Of a stretch of 6,281 bases of DNA, positions 1 to 5,673 are shown piece by piece; position 1 is the first letter of the stretch, and each line of letters begins with the position of its first letter. A program made the translations under genes and the position numbers. Source of the DNA: Planctomycetaceae bacterium (GTDB lineage Bacteria > Planctomycetota > Planctomycetia > Pirellulales > Thermoguttaceae); the NCBI GenBank assembly GCA_031283515.1, contig JAITBS010000324.1, positions 1 through 6,281 on the forward strand. The letters run 5' to 3'. The notes under the pieces were generated by a model. The model did no database searches, was not told the origin of the DNA, and worked only from the letters and a program-made list of their open reading frames with translations.

Positions 1-120
1 GTTACAAGAACACGGCAAGGTTATTATCAAAATCATATCATTTGTTTGTCCATTCTGGAAGATCACTATTGCCAAATTATTAATAATCCCAAATATATCA
101 GTGGAATTTTTTTCTCCTAA
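1..120 (+). CDS. possible 3' end of an upstream gene, partial
   Basis: Frame 1 is open from the window edge to a TAA at 118-120, giving 39 residues (VTRTRQGYYQNH... to ...YISGIFFS). The arrangement Arg-x-Arg-Gln-Gly-Tyr-Tyr, a hydrophobic stretch, then Tyr-Cys faintly recalls the RxGQxxFR...C segment of some HNH endonucleases, but the HNH residues themselves are absent. The last ten codons and the stop come from the left end of repeat copy A, so if the frame is real the protein has been truncated or re-ended by that element. Frame 2 is also open (to 187) and begins LQEHGKVIIK, so the frame choice is not secure. No function is assigned. Confidence 0.2.
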   Translation, partial: VTRTRQGYYQNHIICLSILEDHYCQIINNPKYISGIFFS

Positions 121-309
121 CGTCCTGAAAAGGCAGATATTAGTTGATAGTGGAGAGTTGATAGCGGAGAGTTCGCAAGCGGAGTAATACCGTTTTGATA
201 GTAATCCGCTTTGCGACACTATCAACTATCAACTATCAAATCTATTGTCTTTTCAGGACGAAGAGAAACTGAATAATGCGTAAAAATAATAATTCCGCTG
301 ACAGATTAC
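90..309 (+). repeat. terminal-inverted-repeat element, copy A (with nested hairpin)
   Basis: The left end (CAAATATATCAGTGGAATT, from 90) and right end (AATTCCGCTGACAGATTAC, 291-309) are imperfect inverted copies of each other and of the ends of copies B (2875-3152) and C (3908-4001). The right 45 or so bases, read in reverse complement, match the left part of copy C almost base for base, through TTATTTTTACGCATTATTC to CGTCCT. The left part matches the other end of copy C. Inside, the arms CGTCCTGAAAAG (121-132) and CTTTTCAGGACG (249-260) are perfect inverted repeats. Between them lies a 99-base foreign hairpin (141-239) that copy C lacks. No coding sequence is credible in it. It resembles a MITE or other non-autonomous element; no clear target-site duplication was found. 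Confidence 0.75.
141..239. repeat. heptamer-armed hairpin, copy 1, nested in copy A
   Basis: The outer arms are made of repeats of AGTTGAT on the left and ATCAACT on the right. The inner stem is CGCAAGCGGA (174-183) against TCCGCTTTGCG (205-215), around a loop of about 21 bases containing TAATACCG. The same design (heptamer arms, GGAGAG, CGCAAGCGGA stem, a TACTACCG loop) recurs at 5867-5984, so this is a dispersed repeat family. Its placement between the paired inner arms of copy A shows that one element inserted into, or expanded within, the other. Confidence 0.8.
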
Positions 310-356
310 AAATATTCGGCAATCAAATGTACTTTTTTTGTAACTATTTATTTGTA

Positions 357-539
357 GTCCGCAGATTTTCGCAGATTTTTTTTAAAAGTTTATTAAAATT
401 GATATTGAAATTGAATAAAATCTCCCTATTTTTAGTCTGTTCTCTTTTCGTTTATTTGTCTGTTTCGTAATTCTCAAAAAAATAATCTCTAAATATCCGG
501 CATAATCTGCGGACGAAATATCTGCGAAAATCTGCGGAC
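357..539. repeat. 183-bp unit bounded by perfect 20-bp inverted repeats
   Basis: GTCCGCAGATTTTCGCAGAT at 357-376 is the exact reverse complement of 520-539. An extra partial copy, AATCTGCGGAC, sits at 504-514. The inside is AT-rich and contains no convincing gene; the 64-codon frame running from 276 through it begins in copy A and is low-complexity. The CGCAGATTTTCGCAGA-type motif looks like an intergenic repeat family, but only this one unit is seen here. The unit begins 47 bases after copy A ends. Confidence 0.7.
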
Positions 540-614
540 TCTTTGATAAAAATAGACAATCACCGTATTTTGTATAAATTTACAAGAGTAATTAGGCAAA
601 ATTTATTAGGGTTC

Positions 615-642
615 TTGAAAGAGTTGATACTTAGTGTAGAAT
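615..642 (+). promoter_or_regulatory. candidate sigma-70-like promoter upstream of nspC
   Basis: TTGAAA (615-620) and TAGAAT (637-642) are separated by 16 bases, a reasonable -35/-10 pair in the only repeat-free stretch before nspC. It would give a leader of roughly 115 bases. That leader contains two near-identical 16-mers (AACTCTGATATTCTAA at 703-718 and AACTCTGATACTCTAA at 734-749), spaced 31 bases apart. Motif match only, in AT-rich DNA. Confidence 0.3.
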
Positions 643-702
643 TACACCCAAAATGAATTGTCCTTTATTGATGTTGCCCCTACGTGCAGCGAATGTTTAA
701 AC

Positions 703-749
703 AACTCTGATATTCTAAACACAGTACTCTAAAAACTCTGATACTCTAA
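703..749. repeat. direct repeat in the nspC leader
   Basis: Two 16-base copies, AACTCTGATAYTCTAA, differ at one base and begin 31 bases apart. A shorter relative (AGTACTCTAA) lies between them. They end 15 bases before the nspC start codon. The spacing is about three helical turns, which would suit a pair of protein-binding sites on one face of the DNA, but simple tandem duplication is an equal explanation. Confidence 0.45.
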
Positions 750-764
750 CATTTCAACCTTTAC

Positions 765-1958
765 ATGGAACAGACTTTTGATTATGCTTCTGTCGATCTC
801 TCGACTCCGTATTACATTATTGATCGAGCGGCAATTCGCCGTAACATGGAAATTCACGCTGATGTACAGAAACGAACCGGTTGTAAAATTCTGTTGGCAA
901 TGAAAGCGTTTTCCACTTGGAGTATTTTCAAAGATATGGCTCCTTATCTTGCCGGAGTTGCGGCGAGCAGCATCAATGAGGTTTTTCTCGGCAAAGAGGA
1001 ATTCGGTAAAATTATCCAAATGTATTCGCCGGCTTATTCGGAAGCAGAACTTGAAGCAGTTTTACCATTGATAGATTATCTTGTTTTCAATTCGGCAAAT
1101 CAGTTTGAACGTTTCCGGCATCTCCTCAAACGAACCGAACGAAAAATCCACTGCGGTTTCCGAATCAATCCGGAATACTCCGAAGTTCAAATGGAGATGT
1201 ATAACCCTTGTACCAACCGTTCACGTTTTGGAATGCGTGTGGAGGTGTTACAAGAAGTTTCGCTTCGCGGTATCGACGGTTTGCACTTCCACACCATGTG
1301 CCAACAAGGTTCCGATGTCTTGTTCCGAACCCTCGAACTCGTCGAAGAGCGTTTCGATAAATTCCTCAAAAAAATCAAATGGATCAACTTCGGAGGCGGA
1401 CATCATATCACTCGAAAAGGTTACGATATTGACGGACTGTGTGATATTATCAACGATTTTAAGAACAAATATGATATTGATGTTTTTCTCGAACCCGGTG
1501 AATCTCACGTGTTAAACACCGGTTATTTGGTGGCGTCTGTATTGGATGTGATTGAAAATCCAACCAGTATTGATGTTGCGATATTGGATACGTCAGCATC
1601 TGCACACATGCCGGATGTTCTGGAAATGCCTTACACACCGGAAATTCTCAAAGCTCGCCGTGTGCTGGAATCCACCGATACAGATATGCCGCTGGAAGAA
1701 GGGCGTTACAAATATATTATCGGCAGCAAAACTTGTTTATCAGGAGATATTATCGGTGAATATCTGTTCAAAAAACCTCTCAAAGTCGGTGACCGTGTTG
1801 TTTTTGCTGATATGGCTCAATACACAATTTGCAAAAATACAATGTTTAACGGTCTTAAATTACCTTCCATTGTTTCCTGTGACAGTGATACACCAGACGG
1901 AAATATCCAAATCATTCGCGAATTTCATTACGAAGACTACAAAACCCGACTTTCCTAA
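765..1958 (+). CDS. nspC: carboxynorspermidine/carboxyspermidine decarboxylase
   Basis: A PLP-dependent enzyme of the alanine racemase-like fold (fold III) that decarboxylates carboxynorspermidine or carboxyspermidine to norspermidine or spermidine in the cytoplasm. It is the last step of the route that starts from aspartate semialdehyde. At 397 residues it has full family length. Visible landmarks are the PLP lysine in LLAMKAFS (K47), FHTMCQQ (175-181), the phosphate-binding glycines FGGGHH (209-214), EPGE (243-246), the family signature HMPDVLEMPY (281-290), CLSGD (324-328), with the catalytic cysteine and aspartate, and AQYT (351-354) near the end. The first 20 residues align with the usual N-terminus (TPYYIID), supporting this ATG. 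No Shine-Dalgarno is visible before it. The partner dehydrogenase is not in the window, so the gene stands alone here. The choice between norspermidine and spermidine cannot be read from sequence. Confidence 0.95.
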   Translation: MEQTFDYASVDLSTPYYIIDRAAIRRNMEIHADVQKRTGCKILLAMKAFSTWSIFKDMAPYLAGVAASSINEVFLGKEEFGKIIQMYSPAYSEAELEAVLPLIDYLVFNSANQFERFRHLLKRTERKIHCGFRINPEYSEVQMEMYNPCTNRSRFGMRVEVLQEVSLRGIDGLHFHTMCQQGSDVLFRTLELVEERFDKFLKKIKWINFGGGHHITRKGYDIDGLCDIINDFKNKYDIDVFLEPGESHVLNTGYLVASVLDVIENPTSIDVAILDTSASAHMPDVLEMPYTPEILKARRVLESTDTDMPLEEGRYKYIIGSKTCLSGDIIGEYLFKKPLKVGDRVVFADMAQYTICKNTMFNGLKLPSIVSCDSDTPDGNIQIIREFHYEDYKTRLS

Positions 1959-2324
1959 AAGAAATGAAACTATTTACCCTTATATTATTGTATTTTTATA
2001 TTCGGTTTTGTTAGGACATTTTGCCGTGTGTCTCTGTTTAAAAAGCCTTGTAAATCCTGTTTGTCTTGTTAAAAACGTGATGTTGTCAAAACTTGTCAAA
2101 AAATGAATACCGAATTTTCAAGTGTGTAGAGTATAACAATTATTATGTGTGCCCTTTCCGTGCAAATTTATTTTATACGTGAATCGTTACAAAAAATCCA
2201 AATTAAATATTCCGCCGGAATTTCTTTTTCAAAATTTAATCAAGAATCCGCTCGCTGCGATAGAGAATATCCGTTTATAAAAAAATAAAATCAAAAAATT
2301 GAAACAGAATAAATTATAGACATT
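1959..2324. other. gene-free gap with degenerate CTTGTNAAA repeats
   Basis: This 366-base spacer between nspC and the EamA gene has no convincing gene or rho-independent terminator. At 2047-2100 there are four related short units (CTTGTAAA, CTTGTTAAAAA, GTTGTCAAA, CTTGTCAAA) plus TCCTGTTTGT. This looks like a worn short-period intergenic repeat. The remainder is AT-rich; a 47-codon frame at 2145-2288 lacks a ribosome site and any recognisable motif. Confidence 0.5.
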
Positions 2325-2738
2325 ATGTGGATACTATATGCGTTGTTATCCGCTTTTTTTGCGGCATTGACTTCAATTTTGGCAAAAATTGGTCTTGAAA
2401 ATGTAAATTCAAATTTGGCTACTGCAATACGAACTATTATCGTTTTAATTATGTCTTGGGCAATTGTTTTTGTAACTGGAAAACATCATGATGTTGTAAA
2501 TATTGAATACAAAAGTTTACTCTTTTTAATATTATCCGGAATCGCAACCGGATTGTCATGGCTTTGTTATTATAAGGCTTTGCAAATCGGAGAAGCATCA
2601 AAAGTTATACCCATAGATAAATTTAGTCTTGTTATCGGAATGGCATTAGCCTTCATCATACTAAAAGAAACAATAACAATAAAAACCGTCATCGGAGGAA
2701 CCTTAATTACAATCGGTACGCTTATTTTAATATTTTGA
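2325..2738 (+). CDS. single-domain EamA/DMT-family membrane transporter
   Basis: A 137-residue, very hydrophobic protein with five likely membrane helices (about 2-20, 31-50, 64-86, 97-113 and 119-136). This is one EamA (DUF6) repeat; most drug/metabolite transporters carry two in tandem over about 300 residues. Family features include the opening WILYALLSAFFAALTSILAK, the GIATGLSWLCYYKAL helix, the APVxPI-like SKVIPIDKFSLV turn, LKETIT (about 113-118), and the closing GGTLITIGTLILIF. Such half-length members are known and are thought to act as dimers in the inner membrane, so this need not be a truncation. The substrate is unknown. The gene is clearly AT-richer (about 31% GC over a hand-counted 180 bases) than nspC, wrbA or trmB, which suggests acquisition. 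It has no visible Shine-Dalgarno and stands alone. Confidence 0.85.
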   Translation: MWILYALLSAFFAALTSILAKIGLENVNSNLATAIRTIIVLIMSWAIVFVTGKHHDVVNIEYKSLLFLILSGIATGLSWLCYYKALQIGEASKVIPIDKFSLVIGMALAFIILKETITIKTVIGGTLITIGTLILIF

Positions 2739-2874
2739 TAGAATTTAATAATTACACTTTCCTAAAAATTCAGAATTATATAATCAAGTAATTCAAACGT
2801 TTTTATTATCGTTTTTTTAGTAGAGAGTTCAGTAAAATTTTAAACATACGAAAAAAATTAAAACTAGAATTTTA

Positions 2875-3152
2875 GTAATATATCAGTGGAATTTTTGTTC
2901 GATTTTCACCCCGAAGGGGTGTGATTTTCATAACCGCAGGTCATCGACCTGCGGACTCGTACAACGAACAAACCTCTGTCTGAAAGACAGAATTTTAAAA
3001 ATCGAAGGTGTGATGGATCGTTTAGTTTCGTCTTTCAGACGATGTTGAGGCGAAGTATTTACCGTAGGTCGCGCTTCGCTTGACCTACGGTTATGAAAAT
3101 TCCACCCCCTTGGGGTGAAGAAGCAAAAATAATAATTCCACTGATAGATTAC
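2875..3152 (+). repeat. terminal-inverted-repeat element, copy B (multi-hairpin interior)
   Basis: The ends GTAATATATCAGTGGAATT (2875-2893) and AATTCCACTGATAGATTAC (3134-3152) are inverted repeats with one mismatch, in the same orientation as copy A. The right end continues into the shared AAAAATAATAATTCC block. The interior differs completely from copies A and C: a second long inverted repeat, TTTTCATAACCGYAGGTC (about 2925-2942) against GACCTACGGTTATGAAAA (3082-3099), and a row of small stems. These are CACCCC-GAA-GGGGTG (2907-2921), CCGCAGGTC-ATC-GACCTGCGG (2934-2954), TCTGTCT-GAA-AGACAGA (2975-2991), TCGTCT-TTC-AGACGA (3028-3042), CCGTAGGTC/GACCTACGG (3062-3090) and CACCCC-CTT-GGGGTG (3103-3117). 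No coding sequence is visible. The whole would fold as a branched, cruciform-like structure. Confidence 0.85.
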
Positions 3153-3190
3153 AAAATAGACAGTTACGAATGATCGAGGACTCTGTTGTT

Positions 3191-3808
3191 TTATTGTTTT
3201 AATTTTTTGGCAATTTCCGCGACATGTTTTCCTTGAAACCGTGCAATATGACGTTCATTGGCGGATGGTTGTCGGGAATTATCTCCGCCGGCAAGAGTGG
3301 CGGCTCCGTAAGGCGAACCGCCGGTTATTTCATTCATATTGACGAGTCCTTGTTCCGAATACGGAACACCAACAATAACCATACCATGATGAAGCAATGT
3401 TGTATGGAAACTTGTAATGGTTGTTTCTTGACCGCCGTGTTGTGTGCCGGTTGAAACAAAAACGCTGCCGACTTTACCAATCAATGCCCCTTTGAGCCAA
3501 AGTGAAGTGGTTTGGTCAAGGAAATTACGCATTTGAGCTGCCATATTACCGAATCGGGTGGGCGTTCCGAAAATAATACCGTCCGATGCCGCTAAAATAT
3601 CATTTGTTGCTTTCGGTATTGCGGACATTTTCGCTTTGGCAACAGCAGCTCCGGATTTCTCCAACGCTTCCGCCGGAACCAGTTCAGGAACCTGATACAA
3701 CGACACAACAGCATCCGAAACCTCACGAACCCCAATAGCAATCTCTTCCGCCATCTGATACGTATGACCGTACATACTGTAAAATACAACACTAATTTGG
3801 GTACTCAT
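3191..3808 (-). CDS. wrbA: NAD(P)H:quinone oxidoreductase, WrbA type
   Basis: A flavodoxin-fold FMN enzyme that reduces quinones by two electrons using NAD(P)H, avoiding semiquinone radicals; it is cytoplasmic and typically tetrameric. The 205 residues match the family's usual length of about 200. FMN contacts are readable in order: the phosphate loop YSMYGHTYQMAEEI (10-23), GTPTRFGNMAAQMRNFLDQT (81-100) and STGTQHGGQETT (119-130). The WrbA-specific region GSPYGAATLAGGDNSRQPS (164-182) follows, then the typical ELxxARxQGxxVA-like tail. The start is supported by GAAAGG (complement of 3815-3820) six bases before the ATG. The gene stands alone and is bracketed by inverted copies B and C of the repeat element, but its composition resembles the other housekeeping genes. 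A palindrome lies upstream at 3847-3858. Confidence 0.95.
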   Translation of the reverse strand: MSTQISVVFYSMYGHTYQMAEEIAIGVREVSDAVVSLYQVPELVPAEALEKSGAAVAKAKMSAIPKATNDILAASDGIIFGTPTRFGNMAAQMRNFLDQTTSLWLKGALIGKVGSVFVSTGTQHGGQETTITSFHTTLLHHGMVIVGVPYSEQGLVNMNEITGGSPYGAATLAGGDNSRQPSANERHIARFQGKHVAEIAKKLKQ

Positions 3809-3814
3809 AAACTG

Positions 3815-3820
3815 CCTTTC
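3815..3820 (-). promoter_or_regulatory. wrbA ribosome binding site
   Basis: GAAAGG on the minus strand lies six bases before the ATG at 3808. It fixes the wrbA start at the residue where the family's N-terminal beta strand (ISVVFYS) begins shortly afterwards. It is one of only two good Shine-Dalgarno sites in the window. Confidence 0.6.
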
Positions 3821-3846
3821 ATAAATTTGTTGAGTGTATCCTTAAT

Positions 3847-3873
3847 AATCAATTGATTAAACTGATTGATTAA
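3847..3873 (-). promoter_or_regulatory. palindrome and direct repeat upstream of wrbA, candidate operator
   Basis: AATCAATTGATT (3847-3858) is a perfect 12-base palindrome. Its half-site TTGATTAA recurs as TGATTGATTAA at 3863-3873. It lies 39 bases upstream of the wrbA start codon, where a repressor of a redox-responsive gene could bind. WrbA-type genes are often controlled by quinone- or redox-sensing repressors, but which regulator would act here is not shown. No clean -35/-10 pair was found beside it. Confidence 0.35.
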
Positions 3874-3907
3874 AAGGAAAAAGGATTTTTGAAATAGTAT
3901 AATCTTT

Positions 3908-4001
3908 GTAATATATCAGCGGAATTATTATTTTTACGCATTATTCTGTTCCTCCTCGTCCTTTCAGGATGTAGAAGAAAAAATTTTCACTGATATATTA
4001 C
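3908..4001 (-). repeat. terminal-inverted-repeat element, copy C (minimal form)
   Basis: The left end GTAATATATCAGCGGAATT (3908-3926) and right end AATTTTCACTGATATATTAC (3982-4001) pair with each other. The element is inverted relative to copies A and B: its left side equals the right side of copy A. At 94 bases it is the shortest copy. It collapses to one long imperfect hairpin whose tip is TCCT-TTC-AGGA (3958-3968), a triloop stem like those inside copy B. It has no coding capacity. The flanks contain ATAATC at 3899-3904 and at 4002-4007, a possible six-base target duplication if the left boundary is 3905 (TTTGTAAT is shared by this end in all three copies). Confidence 0.8.
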
Positions 4002-4127
4002 ATAATCAACAAACAACCCTATCATTATAATACCAAAAACTATCAATGTCTATCAGAGCATATCATTTTTCCAGACAACAAATTACGGTAAAATTCAAAA
4101 CTTAGAAAAAATATCAGTTGTCCAGAA

Positions 4128-4358
4128 ATGTCCAATAATGCACAAAAAGAAAAATGCCCAATATGTGATCATTCCGTTCACATATTGGACTTGGACAAAA
4201 TCACACAAAATTGTGGATTCATTATTCAAGATTTCGGTTGTTCCCTACGTAAACCGTTTTCATGTACAAAAATTTTTACTTGTCCTTTTTTTAATCCGTT
4301 AAGTAGTACGGGGTTAAATTTTTCATTGATTTTATACTTCTTGGAGTTACTTGATTGA
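4128..4358 (+). CDS. hypothetical small cysteine-containing protein
   Basis: A 76-residue frame that I do not recognise. It opens MSNNAQKEKCPICDHSVHIL, with a CPxC knuckle at C10/C13 followed by H15 and H18, then further cysteines at C29, C38, C46 and C52. A small zinc-binding domain is possible, but the spacing fits no family I can name. The last 20 residues (NFSLILYFLELLD) are hydrophobic. No Shine-Dalgarno precedes it and there is no clear promoter; a TATAAT at 4026-4031 lacks a matching -35. Codons 11-21 contain a perfect 11-bp hairpin (CCAATATGTGA, 4158-4168, with TCACATATTGG, 4178-4188). It converges on trmB with 62 bases between. It may be a genuine small gene, a remnant of a longer one, or chance. 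Confidence 0.4.
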   Translation: MSNNAQKEKCPICDHSVHILDLDKITQNCGFIIQDFGCSLRKPFSCTKIFTCPFFNPLSSTGLNFSLILYFLELLD

Positions 4359-4368
4359 TGTTTTATGA

Positions 4369-4413
4369 GGTTACGATTTATTTAAAAGATAGGCAACATT
4401 GAAATTCGTTACC
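4369..4413. other. imperfect inverted repeat between converging genes
   Basis: GGTTACGATTT (4369-4379) pairs with AAATTCGTTACC (4402-4413) with one mismatch and one bulge. It sits between the ends of the 4128-4358 frame and trmB, where a two-way terminator would be expected. There is no proper T tract after it on either strand, so a terminator role is only a guess. Confidence 0.3.
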
Positions 4414-4420
4414 AAAAAAC

Positions 4421-5074
4421 TTAATCCCTTATCAACGGTTTTCGGAATATTGCCCGATACACTTTTTCGCCGTGTAATCGTGTTCGGCGTTCAAAATGGG
4501 TTCTGTAATCAAAATCGTGTTCAGCTTCTTTTTCGGGAACTTCAAAAGGTCCCATGAGTGGGGAATTACTTGCGAGAAGTTCCAGTGTCGAGAGAAAATA
4601 TTCTTCAACATCCGTCCAGAAATGAAATGTTCCATTGGGTTGGAGCCGCCGCTCAATCAACCGGAGAACTTCCAAACGAAGAATACGGCGTTTACGATGA
4701 GCTCGTTTCCACCAAGGATCAGGAAAATAAACATGAACCGCCGCCAGAAAATTATCAGGAATTTGATCGTGCAGGATTTTCGCCGCATCACCGCAAACAA
4801 TGATCGCATTGTGATTTTTCCGGTTGTAAAGCCGTGCAGCGGAAAAGCGTGCGTATTTCTGACCGATCTCAATACCAATAAAATTATGTTCAGGAAATTG
4901 ATCGGCAACTCGACTGAGAAAAAGTCCTTTACCAGAACCGATTTCGAGTTCTAACGGAGCCAGACGTTCAAAAATTGTTTCCGAACTCCATGGTGTGGAA
5001 AGCTCTTCGGGTTTTTTGAAAACTTGTGAAAGATCAAGGTTTTGATCAATCGTCTTAACAGCCCGTCGTGCCAT
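4421..5074 (-). CDS. trmB: tRNA (guanine-N7-)-methyltransferase
   Basis: Methylates G46 in the variable loop of many tRNAs to m7G, using S-adenosylmethionine. The 217 residues match the bacterial TrmB length. The Rossmann-type methyltransferase motifs are intact: motif I LEIGSGKG (43-50) for SAM, the acidic end of the next strand FIGIEI (65-70), CGDA (94-97), the TrmB hallmark PDPWWKRAHRKRR (118-130; usually PDPWPKKRHxKRR) and FWTDVEEY (152-159). The C-terminal HGEKVYRAIFRK replaces the usual short glycine-containing end. A basic N-terminus (MARRAVKTID) precedes the domain. The ATG lies 13 bases after the fabZ-like stop, with no strong Shine-Dalgarno, so the two are probably co-transcribed and translationally linked. 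Confidence 0.95.
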   Translation of the reverse strand: MARRAVKTIDQNLDLSQVFKKPEELSTPWSSETIFERLAPLELEIGSGKGLFLSRVADQFPEHNFIGIEIGQKYARFSAARLYNRKNHNAIIVCGDAAKILHDQIPDNFLAAVHVYFPDPWWKRAHRKRRILRLEVLRLIERRLQPNGTFHFWTDVEEYFLSTLELLASNSPLMGPFEVPEKEAEHDFDYRTHFERRTRLHGEKVYRAIFRKPLIRD

Positions 5075-5087
5075 AAGATTTGTTCTA

Positions 5088-5591
5088 TTATTTCTCGATT
5101 GACTCTTTATTGGCGATAGGAACTCCTTTGACGATTCCTTCGCAAACGAGATTGCGTCTGACTAAGCCGACAAATTCTGCGGCAATCAGAATCTTTTTAC
5201 TATGAACCAGTTTTACCTGAACAACAAAACGATCACCAGGTCGGATAATACCGCGAAAACGAACCGATTCAAGACCGCTAAGACCAATAATACAACCGGG
5301 CATTAACTCGTATTTGTTGGCAAAAAAACTTGTCAATTGCGCCGCCGATTCACACATAATCACTCCCGGCATTAACGGAAAATCCGGCATGTGACCGCGC
5401 ACCCAAAAACTTTTATCGGAAGTATCAAGATAACCAACCGCAGTTTTTTCTTCGAAATTCTCGTAAAGAATTCCTGTGAGCTGCTCCATTTCGAACCGAT
5501 GCGTATTGAATTGACGAATCTCTTCAATGTTTGCAATTGGTTTGTTCTCATCATAAAACGAAGGATCGACAATCAATTCACGACGCGGCAT
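5088..5591 (-). CDS. FabZ-like 3-hydroxyacyl-ACP dehydratase (hotdog fold)
   Basis: Predicted to dehydrate beta-hydroxyacyl-ACP to trans-2-enoyl-ACP in fatty-acid elongation, in the cytoplasm. The 167-residue protein has a single hotdog domain. The catalytic motif GHMPDFPLMPGVIMCESAAQ (66-85) keeps the His (H67) and Glu (E81) of FabZ at the usual 14-residue distance, followed by the central helix, GLSGLESVRFRG (103-114) and RPGDRFVVQVKL (117-128). The N-terminus is about 20 residues longer than in E. coli FabZ. I take ATG 5591 as the start because GGAGG (complement of 5596-5600) lies four bases before it and the extra 16 upstream codons are unlike the family. Gene order (small basic protein, this gene, trmB), all on the minus strand, suggests an operon. 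It could be a paralogue dedicated to another acyl chain; the main fab cluster is not seen here. Confidence 0.88.
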   Translation of the reverse strand: MPRRELIVDPSFYDENKPIANIEEIRQFNTHRFEMEQLTGILYENFEEKTAVGYLDTSDKSFWVRGHMPDFPLMPGVIMCESAAQLTSFFANKYELMPGCIIGLSGLESVRFRGIIRPGDRFVVQVKLVHSKKILIAAEFVGLVRRNLVCEGIVKGVPIANKESIEK

Positions 5592-5595
5592 AGTA

Positions 5596-5600
5596 CCTCC
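5596..5600 (-). promoter_or_regulatory. ribosome binding site deciding the fabZ-like start
   Basis: GGAGG on the minus strand lies four bases before the ATG at 5591. It is the strongest Shine-Dalgarno in the window and rules against the longer in-frame start at 5639, which would put this site inside the coding region. Confidence 0.7.
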
Positions 5601-5673
5601 GAACAATACCTGCTTTCTTACAACTGATTGGTAATACAAAAATCATACAACAAAACACTTCAAGCCAACCGTA

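Noticed and set aside
276..470. 64-codon plus-strand frame
   Set aside because: It starts in the right end of repeat copy A, crosses the inverted-repeat unit and is Phe/Leu-rich low-complexity sequence with no ribosome site.
1552..2106. 184-codon plus-strand frame overlapping the end of nspC
   Set aside because: It is in another frame of a clear nspC gene and then runs through the CTTGTNAAA repeat; there is no family resemblance.
2145..2288. 47-codon plus-strand frame (MCALSVQIYF...)
   Set aside because: No ribosome site, motif or composition suggesting coding; it lies in an AT-rich spacer where such frames occur by chance.
2897..3120. CRISPR array or tRNA cluster suggested by many small stems
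   Set aside because: The stems differ in sequence and spacing with no constant repeat, and no tRNA anticodon or T-loop arrangement is present.
3908..4001. Integron attC site
   Set aside because: It is an imperfect hairpin of suitable length, but it lacks the RYYYAAC/GTTRRRY ends and no integrase is present.
4496..4954. 152-codon plus-strand frame
   Set aside because: It is antisense to trmB, whose methyltransferase motifs are intact.
5592..5639. N-terminal extension of the fabZ-like protein by 16 residues (MYYQSVVRKQVLFGGT)
   Set aside because: The GGAGG site at 5596-5600 lies inside this extension and points to the ATG at 5591.
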